This document shows positions 28,073 to 34,716 of a DNA stretch of 64,000 bases, in pieces; position 1 is the first letter of the stretch, and every line of letters begins with the position of its first letter. The notes beneath the pieces are model-generated. The model ran no database searches. It was not told the DNA's origin and worked only from the letters and a program-made list of their open reading frames with translations. The stretch is taken from contig OY970224.1 in NCBI GenBank assembly GCA_963714035.1, forward strand, positions 992,001-1,056,000, given 5' to 3'. Source of the stretch: DATFVB01 sp963714035. Lineage in GTDB: Bacteria > Acidobacteriota > Thermoanaerobaculia > UBA5066 > DATFVB01. The translations under genes and the position numbers were made by a program.

Positions 28073-29425
28073 TCAGCGTTTCTTCGCCCGCTCCCGCGCT
28101 TCCCGGATCTTCCCCATCCGCTCCGTGATCTCCTTTTCCTCGCCCGCGCTCTTCGGCTCGTAATACCGCCGTCCGCGGAGGGACTCCGGCAGGCACTCGA
28201 GCCCGCCCACGCCCTCCGGCTCGTCGTGCGCATACCGGTATCCCTTCCCGTAACCCACGTTCTTCATCAGCTTCGTCACGGCATTGCGGATCACCTGGGG
28301 CACGGGCTCCTGCGGGAACTCCTCGATGTCGGAGCGGGCCTGCTTCTCGGCGACGTAGAGGGCGTCCGACTTCGGCGCGAGCGCGCAGTAGGCCGCGGCC
28401 TCGACGAGCGCGAGGACGCCCTCGGGGCTCCCGAGGAAATCGAAGGCTTCTTTCGCGTCCAGCGCGACCCGCAGCGCCCGCGGATCGGCGAGACCGACGT
28501 CCTCCGACGCGAAGCGCACGATCCGTCGCGCGAGGTAGAGCGGCTCCTCTCCGGCCTCGAGCATCCGGATCAGCCAGTAGATCGACGCATCGACGTCGGA
28601 GTCGCGCATCGACTTGTGGAGGGCCGAGATCAGGTTGTAGTGCTCCTCCCCCGACTTGTCGTAGAGGAGGACCTTCTTGCGCGAGATCTCGCGGAGGCGC
28701 TCGGCCGTGATCGTCCGGTCTTCGGCCGACCGCGCGTCCGACGCGGCCGCCTCGAGCAGGTTCAACGCGCGCCGCGCGTCGCCGCCCGCGAACCGGGACG
28801 CGAACGACACGGCGTCGGCGCTCAGCGAGACGCCGAGCCGTCCCAGGCCCCGTTCGGGATCGGCCGCGGCGCGCGCCAGGATGCGCCCGATCGCGTCGAC
28901 CGAAAGCGGCTCGAAGACGATCGTCTCGCAGCGGGAAAGGAGCGCGCCGTTGAGCTCGAAGGAGGGATTCTCGGTCGTCGCGCCGATCAGGGCCACGTCT
29001 CCCGCCTCGACGTAGGGCAGGAACACGTCCTGCTGCGCGCGATTGAACCGGTGGATCTCGTCGAGGAAGAGGATCGTCCGCTGTCCGGTCGCCGAACGGA
29101 CTCGCCGGGCTCCCTCGAGGACCTCGCGCATTTCTTTCACGCCGCTCGCGACCGCGGAGGCCGACACGAACCGGGATCGCGTGCGCGCCGCGATCAGGCG
29201 CGCGACGGTCGTCTTTCCGACCCCGGGCGGCCCCCAGAAGATCATCGACGGGACGCGGTCCTCCTCGATCGCGCGACGGAGGAAGCTGTCCGCCCCGATC
29301 AACGCGTCGGCGCCCTCGATCTCGTCGAGCGACGCCGGCCGCATCCGTTCCGCGAGCGGCGCCGTGGCCGAGAGATTCCCCGCCGCCTTCGCGACCGGCT
29401 CGTCCCCGAACAGCGTGTCCGACAT
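28073..29425 (-). CDS. rarA: RarA/MgsA-family AAA+ replication-recombination ATPase
   Basis: Clamp-loader-like ATPase acting at stalled replication forks. The 450-residue protein has Walker A GPPGVGKTT (65-73), FLDEIHRFN as Walker B, sensor-1 GATTENPSF and the C-terminal tetramer domain with HKSMRDSDVDASIYWLIRML interrupted by MLEAGE and VGYGKGYRYAHD. Length is typical. ATG 29425 lies seven bases after TATCGT, a leaderless arrangement. It converges with guaB; the 82 bases between hold no strong terminator. Confidence 0.96.
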   Translation of the reverse strand: MSDTLFGDEPVAKAAGNLSATAPLAERMRPASLDEIEGADALIGADSFLRRAIEEDRVPSMIFWGPPGVGKTTVARLIAARTRSRFVSASAVASGVKEMREVLEGARRVRSATGQRTILFLDEIHRFNRAQQDVFLPYVEAGDVALIGATTENPSFELNGALLSRCETIVFEPLSVDAIGRILARAAADPERGLGRLGVSLSADAVSFASRFAGGDARRALNLLEAAASDARSAEDRTITAERLREISRKKVLLYDKSGEEHYNLISALHKSMRDSDVDASIYWLIRMLEAGEEPLYLARRIVRFASEDVGLADPRALRVALDAKEAFDFLGSPEGVLALVEAAAYCALAPKSDALYVAEKQARSDIEEFPQEPVPQVIRNAVTKLMKNVGYGKGYRYAHDEPEGVGGLECLPESLRGRRYYEPKSAGEEKEITERMGKIREARERAKKR

Positions 29426-29432
29426 CGAAGAA

Positions 29433-29438
29433 ACGATA
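29433..29438 (-). promoter_or_regulatory. Leaderless-type -10 box of rarA
   Basis: TATCGT on the minus strand ends seven bases before the rarA ATG; no Shine-Dalgarno site fits between. Confidence 0.4.
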
Positions 29439-29554
29439 GCAGAGGGGCGGAATGTTCCTTTGTTCCCGCAGGAGGGCTACTCGAAAGACCAATCAGGCGC
29501 GGGGGCGAGGCGCGAGCCCGACGGGAGGCGGCCGGACCGGCCCGCCGAGACGAT

Positions 29555-29959
29555 CAGGCGCGCCGAGACGTGCTGGAAGGCGAGTTCGGCGGGACCGGGC
29601 GGCGGGCGCGGCGTACCGGGGCGTACGTAAGTGCCCCGGAACGGGAATAGCGGTAGCGGCGCGCCGGCGGCTTGCGGAGGAGCTCAAGTCGCGCACCGGG
29701 AGCAGATGCCGTTGTGCATCGGGCCCGGGACGCGACGCCGAGATCGTTCGCAATGCGCCGGCGCCCTTCGGGTTCGGGCGGGGCAGGGCCATCGGCGGTG
29801 TTGCCGCGGCTCGACGATCGCAACCGCATCGCCTTCGCCGCGTCGCCTTGCCGCTGACCCTGCGGCGCTCCGAACGCCGCTATCGCTATTCCCCTTCCGG
29901 GGCACAGGCCCGCCGCCGGTCCCGACGGGCTCGCATAACGGCGCGTATCGGCGCGCCTG
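29555..29959. mobile_element. Possible non-autonomous element with long inverted ends
   Basis: A 405-base gene-free block. Outer arms 29555-29607 and 29907-29959 are imperfect inverted repeats, both starting CAGGCGCGCCGA. Inner arms 29631-29661 and 29875-29905 are 31-base inverted repeats with two mismatches. The left side has 23 extra bases between the two arms. No transposase and no clear target duplication are seen; the right end stops next to the stop codon of the neighbouring TPR gene. MITE-like by structure only. Confidence 0.55.
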
Positions 29960-30550
29960 CTAACTCTTGGAGGCGCGCAATTCCGATATCCGGAGCTGCA
30001 GATCGTTCAGCCTCGGGATCTCCGGATGCTCCGCCTTCAGGCGGTCGAACGCGGCCTGCGCTTTCGCCGCGTCCTTGAGATCGAACACGTAGACGAGCGT
30101 CATGTTGAGGAGCGACTGGGAGTGCGACGGCTGGATCTCCTGCGCCTTCCGGTACATCTCGAGGGCTTTGTCGAAACTTCCGAGATTCCGGTAGCACGAG
30201 CCGAGGTCGGTCATCATGTTCGCGTCGTTCGGCTTCGAGGGAAGAGCCTTCTCGTACGCCTCCGCGGCGCCCTTCCAGTCGCTCGCGTCGTAGAGCGCGT
30301 TGGCGAGCTGCAGGTTCAGGTCGGGGTTTCCCGGGTCCCGGACGACGGCCTGGCGCGCTTCCGTCACGTGCGCGGCGATCTCGGCCGAGGAGGGTGCCAT
30401 CGCGGCGTCGGTTCCCGAGCCGGGGGGAGCGGCGGCGACGGGCGCCGCCGTCGGCGCGGCGGCGTGCCCGCCTCCGGTCGCCACGAAGTAGCCGAGGATG
30501 AACCCCGCGAGGAGGCCGCAGATCGTGAACAGGAAATTGTCCCGCGTCAA
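29960..30550 (-). CDS. Membrane-anchored tetratricopeptide protein
   Basis: A 196-residue protein with one N-terminal membrane helix (about residues 7-26, FTICGLLAGFILGYFVATGG), an Ala/Pro linker, then three or so TPR units (for example NPDLNLQLANALYDASDWKG and NMMTDLGSCYRNLGSFDKAL) facing the periplasm or cytoplasm. The start TTG 30550 overlaps the stop of the preceding gene (TTGA), so the two are coupled; the longer upstream frame is a shadow of that gene. TPR proteins scaffold complexes; no specific partner can be named. Confidence 0.8.
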   Translation of the reverse strand: MTRDNFLFTICGLLAGFILGYFVATGGGHAAAPTAAPVAAAPPGSGTDAAMAPSSAEIAAHVTEARQAVVRDPGNPDLNLQLANALYDASDWKGAAEAYEKALPSKPNDANMMTDLGSCYRNLGSFDKALEMYRKAQEIQPSHSQSLLNMTLVYVFDLKDAAKAQAAFDRLKAEHPEIPRLNDLQLRISELRASKS

Positions 30551-31260
30551 GGCGCCTCTTCCGGTTCCGGCTTCCGCGCGGCGGTCCAGGTTCCCGACGT
30601 CGGACCCGCGTTGTTCAGCTCCGTTCCTTCCCACGTCCCCGTGATCGTCACGCCGTCGGGCATCAGCCGCCCGTAATACACCGCGAGGAACCCGAGCCGC
30701 GAGTCGATCCGGTCGATCTTCACCGTGTCGCCGACGAACGTCCCGCGGACGGATCCCGTGAATCCTCCCTCCAGCGAGTAGCTGCCCGTCACGATCGTCC
30801 CGTCGAGCGAGAGGTGCAGATCCCCCTCCTGTGCGCCCGGATCGACCCGGATGCGCCAGTCGCCCGTGAGCGGGTCCTCCTGCTCCGTTCGGCCGGCAGC
30901 CGCTTCTCGCTCGAGGTCGCCCACGCGCTCACGGAGAAGGCGGATCCGCTCGAGAGAGAGCCGCTGGTCGAACGCAGCGGCGTTGACCGAAGCCAGCGCG
31001 CGCGTGAACGCGTCGGAAGCCGCCGCGAGGGCGGAGTCGCTCCGGCCGGCCGCGTCGGCCAGCCCGCGCGACGCGGCGGTCAGATCGTTCGCCGCGGAGT
31101 CGAGACGCCGGGAAAGGTCGGCGAGCCGTCGAGTCTCTCCCGCCAGCGCCCGACGCTCGATCCCGAGAAGGGACCGCATGCCGTCGCCGGCCGCCGCGCC
31201 GAATAGACCGGCGGACAGGGAAAGGGCGGCGAGCCCGGCCGCGATTCGTCGTCCTGCCAC
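30547..31260 (-). CDS. Exported coiled-coil protein with C-terminal beta domain
   Basis: Not recognised as a named family. The 237 residues start with a probable signal peptide (LAALSLSAGLFGAAAG), followed by an alanine-rich coiled coil (about 35-125, LERIRLLRERVGDLEREA) and a beta-rich domain (130-232) with repeated short strands LHLSLDGTIVTGSYSLEG and GVTITGTWEGTEL, reminiscent of small lipocalin-like or calycin barrels. It is coupled to the following TPR gene by a TTGA overlap, so they probably work together at the envelope. The start context has no strong ribosome-binding site. Confidence 0.7.
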   Translation of the reverse strand: MAGRRIAAGLAALSLSAGLFGAAAGDGMRSLLGIERRALAGETRRLADLSRRLDSAANDLTAASRGLADAAGRSDSALAAASDAFTRALASVNAAAFDQRLSLERIRLLRERVGDLEREAAAGRTEQEDPLTGDWRIRVDPGAQEGDLHLSLDGTIVTGSYSLEGGFTGSVRGTFVGDTVKIDRIDSRLGFLAVYYGRLMPDGVTITGTWEGTELNNAGPTSGTWTAARKPEPEEAP

Positions 31261-31288
31261 GCCGCCCGTTCCGGTTGCCGCGAAGGAA

Positions 31289-31795
31289 TCAGCTCGCCAG
31301 GGACTTCTGCATCGACCGGGCGAGCGCCCGGTCCACCCGGCGGGCGACCTCTTCCTCGCTCGCCCCGTCGATCACCGCGATCTCCGAGACGATGAGATAC
31401 TTCGCGCGCTCGTACATCTTCTTTTCCCGGAACGAAAGCGCCTTCTTCTGCATGACGTGGTTGAGCGCCTTCAGGACTTCGGCGATGTCCTGGAGGCGGC
31501 CGCTCCGCATCTTGTCGAGGTTCTGCTTGTATCGCCCTTTCCAGTCCGCGAGCGGCGAGACGCGCCCGTTGGCGAGCGTGCGAAGGAGAGAATTCACTTC
31601 CTTGCGGATCGTGAGTCGGCGCAACCCGATGAGCTCGCTGTTCTCGATCGGAACCATCACCTTGGAATTGTTGGAAATCAGCCGGAGGTGAAGATAAGTA
31701 TTTCGGAGTCCGGCGATCTCCGATTCGCGGATCTGCTCGACGATCGAGACCCCGTGGTTCGGATAGACAATCTTTTCGCCAACTCGAAAGCCCAA
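31289..31795 (-). CDS. carD: CarD/CdnL-type transcription regulator, TTG start
   Basis: Binds the RNA-polymerase beta subunit and stabilises open promoter complexes, often at rRNA genes. The protein (168 residues) begins with the Tudor-like RNAP-interacting domain GFRVGEKIVYPNHGVSIVEQI and continues with the helical CarD DNA-binding domain. An ATG at 31822 in frame lies inside the -10 box of the promoter, so it cannot be the start. TTG 31795 follows AAGGAGG at ideal spacing and gives the usual family N-terminus. Presence of CarD fits Acidobacteriota, Myxococcota, Actinobacteria and some others. Confidence 0.93.
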   Translation of the reverse strand: MGFRVGEKIVYPNHGVSIVEQIRESEIAGLRNTYLHLRLISNNSKVMVPIENSELIGLRRLTIRKEVNSLLRTLANGRVSPLADWKGRYKQNLDKMRSGRLQDIAEVLKALNHVMQKKALSFREKKMYERAKYLIVSEIAVIDGASEEEVARRVDRALARSMQKSLAS

Positions 31796-31820
31796 GTCGC
31801 CCTCCTTCGTAGAGCTGACC

Positions 31821-31849
31821 ATTCTAGCTCAAAGAGATAGCCGCGTCAA
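31821..31849 (-). promoter_or_regulatory. Strong promoter of carD
   Basis: TTGACG (31849-31844), 17-base spacer, TAGAAT (31826-31821) on the minus strand. It lies back to back with the tRNA-Leu promoter. The predicted transcript has a leader of about 18 bases with a perfect AAGGAGG before TTG. Confidence 0.7.
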
Positions 31850-31859
31850 TTCGGCGCGC

Positions 31860-31889
31860 TTGACTCCTCCCCGAAGGGGGCCCGATAAT
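31860..31889 (+). promoter_or_regulatory. Promoter of tRNA-Leu
   Basis: TTGACT (31860-31865), 18-base spacer, GATAAT (31884-31889), 11 bases before the tRNA. Confidence 0.6.
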
Positions 31890-31900
31890 CGCCGGCCTTC

Positions 31901-31987
31901 GCCGGAGTGGTGAAACTGGTAGACGCACGGGACTCAAAATCCCGCGGGGGCAACCCCGTGTCGGTTCGATTCCGACCTCCGGCACCA
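31901..31987 (+). tRNA. tRNA-Leu (CAA)
   Basis: Acceptor arms GCCGGAG (31901-31907) and CTCCGGC (31977-31983) pair perfectly; discriminator A and an encoded CCA follow. The anticodon stem CGGGA/TCCCG closes the loop CTCAAAA, giving anticodon CAA. A long variable arm (CGGGGG/CCCCG) and the TTCGATT T-loop confirm a class II leucine tRNA. Its CCA end touches the stop codon of the opposed downstream gene. Confidence 0.96.
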
Positions 31988-32611
31988 CTACCGAAATAGC
32001 TGATAGGCCGGGGTTTCCGACGCGGCCGAAGCGGCCGCCTCGACACGGCGGCCGAGCTCCGAATGGGCGCAGACCTCGTCGATCAGGCCGAGCTCGAGAG
32101 CGGTCCCGGCGTCGAAGGCCTCCCCCGACCGGAACAGGCGGCGGGCACGGGCGACTCCCGCGATTCGGGGAGCCCGGACCGTGCCTCCCCAGCCGGTGAC
32201 GATTCCGAGGCGAGGCCCGGGATGAGAGAAGAGCGATCGCGCGCTCGCCAGGCGAAGGTCGCAGGAGAGCGCGAGGTCCAGCGCTCCCCCGAAGCAGGCG
32301 CCGTCGATCTCGGCGATCGTCGTGCAGCGCGTCCCGGCGATCCGGCCGAGGGCGGTCTGTCCCGCCCGGGCGTAGCGGTATCCGGCGGCCGGCGAGAGCG
32401 CGCGAATCACCCGCAGATCGGCGCCCGCGGCGAAGATCCCCGGCCGCGCGGACGCGACGACCGCGACGACCGCTCCCGAGCCGGCTTCGCGATCGATCGC
32501 GGCCGCGAGCTCGTCGAGAATCTCCGGAGAGAGCGTCGGCGTCGGATCCCCGGTGTCGAGCGCGAAACGCGCGATCCCGCCGTCGCGGGACAGCCGCCAC
32601 GACCGGCTCAT
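31988..32611 (-). CDS. Enoyl-CoA hydratase/isomerase-family protein
   Basis: Crotonase-fold protein of 207 residues, shorter than the usual 255-265. The oxyanion-hole motif FAAGADLRVI and the second signature GACFGGALDLALSCDLRLAS are present. The two glutamates of classical enoyl-CoA hydratases appear replaced: Asp in GGALDLAL and no Glu in SHPGPRLGIV, so the reaction may be isomerisation, hydrolysis or something else. ATG 32611 follows GGAGG at four bases, preferred over GTG 32632. The gene follows a B12-binding mutase subunit by 20 bases, hinting at acyl-CoA metabolism, and its stop abuts tRNA-Leu. Confidence 0.85.
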   Translation of the reverse strand: MSRSWRLSRDGGIARFALDTGDPTPTLSPEILDELAAAIDREAGSGAVVAVVASARPGIFAAGADLRVIRALSPAAGYRYARAGQTALGRIAGTRCTTIAEIDGACFGGALDLALSCDLRLASARSLFSHPGPRLGIVTGWGGTVRAPRIAGVARARRLFRSGEAFDAGTALELGLIDEVCAHSELGRRVEAAASAASETPAYQLFR

Positions 32612-32631
32612 CGATCCTCCGGGACGGGACA

Positions 32632-33036
32632 CTAAGCCTGCTGGCGCTGTCCGATCTCCTCCTGGATGAACGCGATGATGTCGCGCGTCGAGGAGCCGGG
32701 GAGAAAGATCTTGCGCACGCCGCGCGCGACCAGGGCCTCGATGTCCTTGTCGGGAATGATCCCGCCGACGAAGACCGGAATGTCGGCGCCGCCGCGCGCG
32801 GCGAGCTCGTCGATGATCTCCGGAACCAGGACGTTGTGCGCGCCCGAAAGAATCGAGATCCCGACGCAGTCGACGTCCTCCTGGATCGCCGCGGCCGCCA
32901 CCTGCGCGGGGGTCTGCCGGAGACCCGTGTAGATCACTTCCATTCCCGCGTCCCGGAGGGCCCGGGCGACGACTTTCGCCCCGCGGTCGTGGCCGTCGAG
33001 GCCAGGCTTGGCGATCAGGATGCGGAGGGGATCCAT
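32632..33036 (-). CDS. Cobalamin-binding subunit of methylmalonyl-CoA mutase type
   Basis: A stand-alone B12-binding domain of 134 residues as found in the C-terminal part or small subunit of acyl-CoA mutases. The cobalamin-ligating DGHDRGAKV (DxHxxG; His about 17), SILSGAH and the VGGIIPDKD loop are all present and typical of MutB-type proteins. It starts at ATG 33036; the very long open frame upstream is a shadow of tilS. The large catalytic subunit is not in the window. Together with the crotonase-like gene downstream it suggests propionate or branched acyl-CoA metabolism. Confidence 0.93.
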   Translation of the reverse strand: MDPLRILIAKPGLDGHDRGAKVVARALRDAGMEVIYTGLRQTPAQVAAAAIQEDVDCVGISILSGAHNVLVPEIIDELAARGGADIPVFVGGIIPDKDIEALVARGVRKIFLPGSSTRDIIAFIQEEIGQRQQA

Positions 33037-33060
33037 CCGACGGGGATTATACGCGACGGT

Positions 33061-33066
33061 TAGAAT
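33061..33066 (+). promoter_or_regulatory. Leaderless-type -10 box of tilS
   Basis: TAGAAT ends six bases before the tilS GTG. No Shine-Dalgarno site is possible. Confidence 0.5.
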
Positions 33067-33072
33067 CCGGTC

Positions 33073-34047
33073 GTGCGGTCGGAGGCGCCCGAGCCGGCGG
33101 TTTCGCGCGCGTTCCTCGCGGGAGACCTCCCCCGCGAAAGCGTCGTGCTCGCCGCCGTGTCGGGAGGACCCGACTCGATGGCGCTCCTCGCGTCCCTCGC
33201 GGCGGTGGCGCCCGGCCACCGGAGCATCGTCGCCGCCGCCCACGTCGACCACGGGTGGCGGGGAGAACGTTCGCGGCGGGACGCGGACTTCGTCGCCCGA
33301 TGGTGCGCCCGGCGCGAGATCCCCTTCCTCTTCGAGCGCCTCCCGGCGGCCCCGCGCGGACGATCGCGGGAGGACGCGGCGCGCGAGCTCCGCTACCGCG
33401 CGCTCGCCGCGATGCGCGACCGCGCGGGAGCTTCGGTCGTCGCGACCGGCCACACGCGCGACGACGCCGCCGAGACGGTGCTCCTCGCTCTGCTCCGGGG
33501 GCGGCCGCTCGCGGGCATCGCGGGGATCCGGAAGCGCCGGGAGGACGGCGTCGTGAGGCCCCTGCTCGCGGTCTCCCGGACGTCGATCCTCGCGTACCTC
33601 CGCGAGCGGCGGATCCCGTACCGCCGCGACGCGACCAACGCGGACACGGCTTTCGACCGGAACTGGGTCCGCCGGAAGGTCGTTCCCCTGCTGGAACGCC
33701 GGTTCGGCGACGCGGTGACCGGAAGCCTCGCCGCCTCCGCCGAGGCGCTCTCCCGCGACCGCGAGTGGATGGACGAGCTCTTCGCCCGCGAGATCCTGCC
33801 GCGCCTCGCGGTCGAACCGGAAGGCATCCGCGCCGACGCGGCGCATCTGGCGGCGCTTCCCTCCGGCGCGCTCCGGCGGGCGCTGCTGTCCATGGCGGAA
33901 CGCGCCGCGGACCGGACGCTCTCGCGGGCCGAGCTGCTGGCTCTGGAAAAGCTCGCCCGATCCGGCACTCCTTTCCGATTCCAGGCGGGGCGGCGCGTCG
34001 ACTTCCGGAGCCGCGGCGGCGTCGTGACCGCGCGGCGGACGTTGTAG
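33073..34047 (+). CDS. tilS: tRNA(Ile)-lysidine synthetase
   Basis: Converts C34 of the CAU-anticodon isoleucine tRNA to lysidine, an essential reaction. The 324-residue protein has the PP-loop SGGPDSMALL, the HVDHGWRGE segment (HVNHGLR in classical TilS), GHTRDDAAETVLL and DATNADTAFDRNWVRR. It is of the short type without the full C-terminal domain of E. coli TilS. GTG 33073 is six bases after TAGAAT. The order tilS-hpt-ftsH that follows is conserved in many bacteria and supports the call. Confidence 0.95.
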   Translation: MRSEAPEPAVSRAFLAGDLPRESVVLAAVSGGPDSMALLASLAAVAPGHRSIVAAAHVDHGWRGERSRRDADFVARWCARREIPFLFERLPAAPRGRSREDAARELRYRALAAMRDRAGASVVATGHTRDDAAETVLLALLRGRPLAGIAGIRKRREDGVVRPLLAVSRTSILAYLRERRIPYRRDATNADTAFDRNWVRRKVVPLLERRFGDAVTGSLAASAEALSRDREWMDELFAREILPRLAVEPEGIRADAAHLAALPSGALRRALLSMAERAADRTLSRAELLALEKLARSGTPFRFQAGRRVDFRSRGGVVTARRTL

Positions 34048-34050
34048 AAT
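34045..34050 (+). promoter_or_regulatory. Possible leaderless -10 box of hpt
   Basis: TAGAAT, six bases before the hpt GTG. Its first three bases are also the tilS stop codon, so it could be coincidence. Confidence 0.3.
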
Positions 34051-34056
34051 TCCGTC

Positions 34057-34617
34057 GTGGTTTCCGTTCCCCCGACGCTGACCCCGCGCCATTCGGAGGC
34101 GGAGATCGCCGCGCGCGTCGCGGAGATCGCCCGGCGGATCGAGCGGGACTACGAGGATCGCCCCCTCGTCCTGCTCGCGCTCCTGAAGGGCTCGGCGTTC
34201 TTCCTCGCGGACCTCTGCCGGCGGGTCGGGAGGCCTCACGGCTTCGAGTTCATCAACGTCACCCGCCGCGACATCGAGGGGAAGGAATCGGTCGAGATCG
34301 ATTTCGCGACCCCGCTGTCGCTCTCGGGAAAGGAAGTCGTCGTCCTCAAGGACGTCGTCAATACGGGGGTGATCGAAACCTACCTGATGAACCAGCTGCG
34401 CACCGACGATCCCGCCTCGATCCGCTTCGCCGCGATCGTCGACCGCCCCCACGAGAGGCGCTCCTCGATCCTCGTCGATTACGTCCTCTTCAACTCGACC
34501 GACCGGGACCACCTGGTGGGGTACGGAATGGAGCACGGCGGCCTCTACGGCCATCTTCCCCATATCGCCGCCGTCTCGCCGGCTCCCGTCTCCGAATCCG
34601 GCCCACAAGGGCAATAA
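34057..34617 (+). CDS. hpt: Hypoxanthine phosphoribosyltransferase
   Basis: Salvages hypoxanthine or guanine with PRPP. The 186-residue protein shows the family layout: LVLLALLKGSAFFLADLCRR at the N-terminal strand, EFINVTRR, and the PRPP loop VVVLKDVVNTGVIETYL, which differs from the usual D-x-x-D-T-G by Asn (VVNTG). The C-terminal DYVLFNSTDRDHLVGYGM segment is typical. GTG 34057 lies ten bases after the tilS stop. It sits between tilS and ftsH as in many genomes. Confidence 0.93.
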   Translation: MVSVPPTLTPRHSEAEIAARVAEIARRIERDYEDRPLVLLALLKGSAFFLADLCRRVGRPHGFEFINVTRRDIEGKESVEIDFATPLSLSGKEVVVLKDVVNTGVIETYLMNQLRTDDPASIRFAAIVDRPHERRSSILVDYVLFNSTDRDHLVGYGMEHGGLYGHLPHIAAVSPAPVSESGPQGQ

Positions 34618-34716
34618 AACGCCTCATCCTTCCGTTATGCTTGTCCAGCCGGGCGTCCGTGTGCGCCGCCGGCGACGGGCCTCGGGACCGCCGCCCTTCC
34701 GGCAAGGAGTGACCGC

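Noticed and set aside
29628..29963. Protein-coding genes in the 29.5-29.96 kb gap
   Set aside because: All frames are short, overlap in several directions and coincide with inverted repeats; none has a start with ribosome-binding site.
32632..34614. 660-codon minus-strand frame ending in the B12-binding domain
   Set aside because: Only the last 134 codons are real; the rest is antisense of tilS and hpt.
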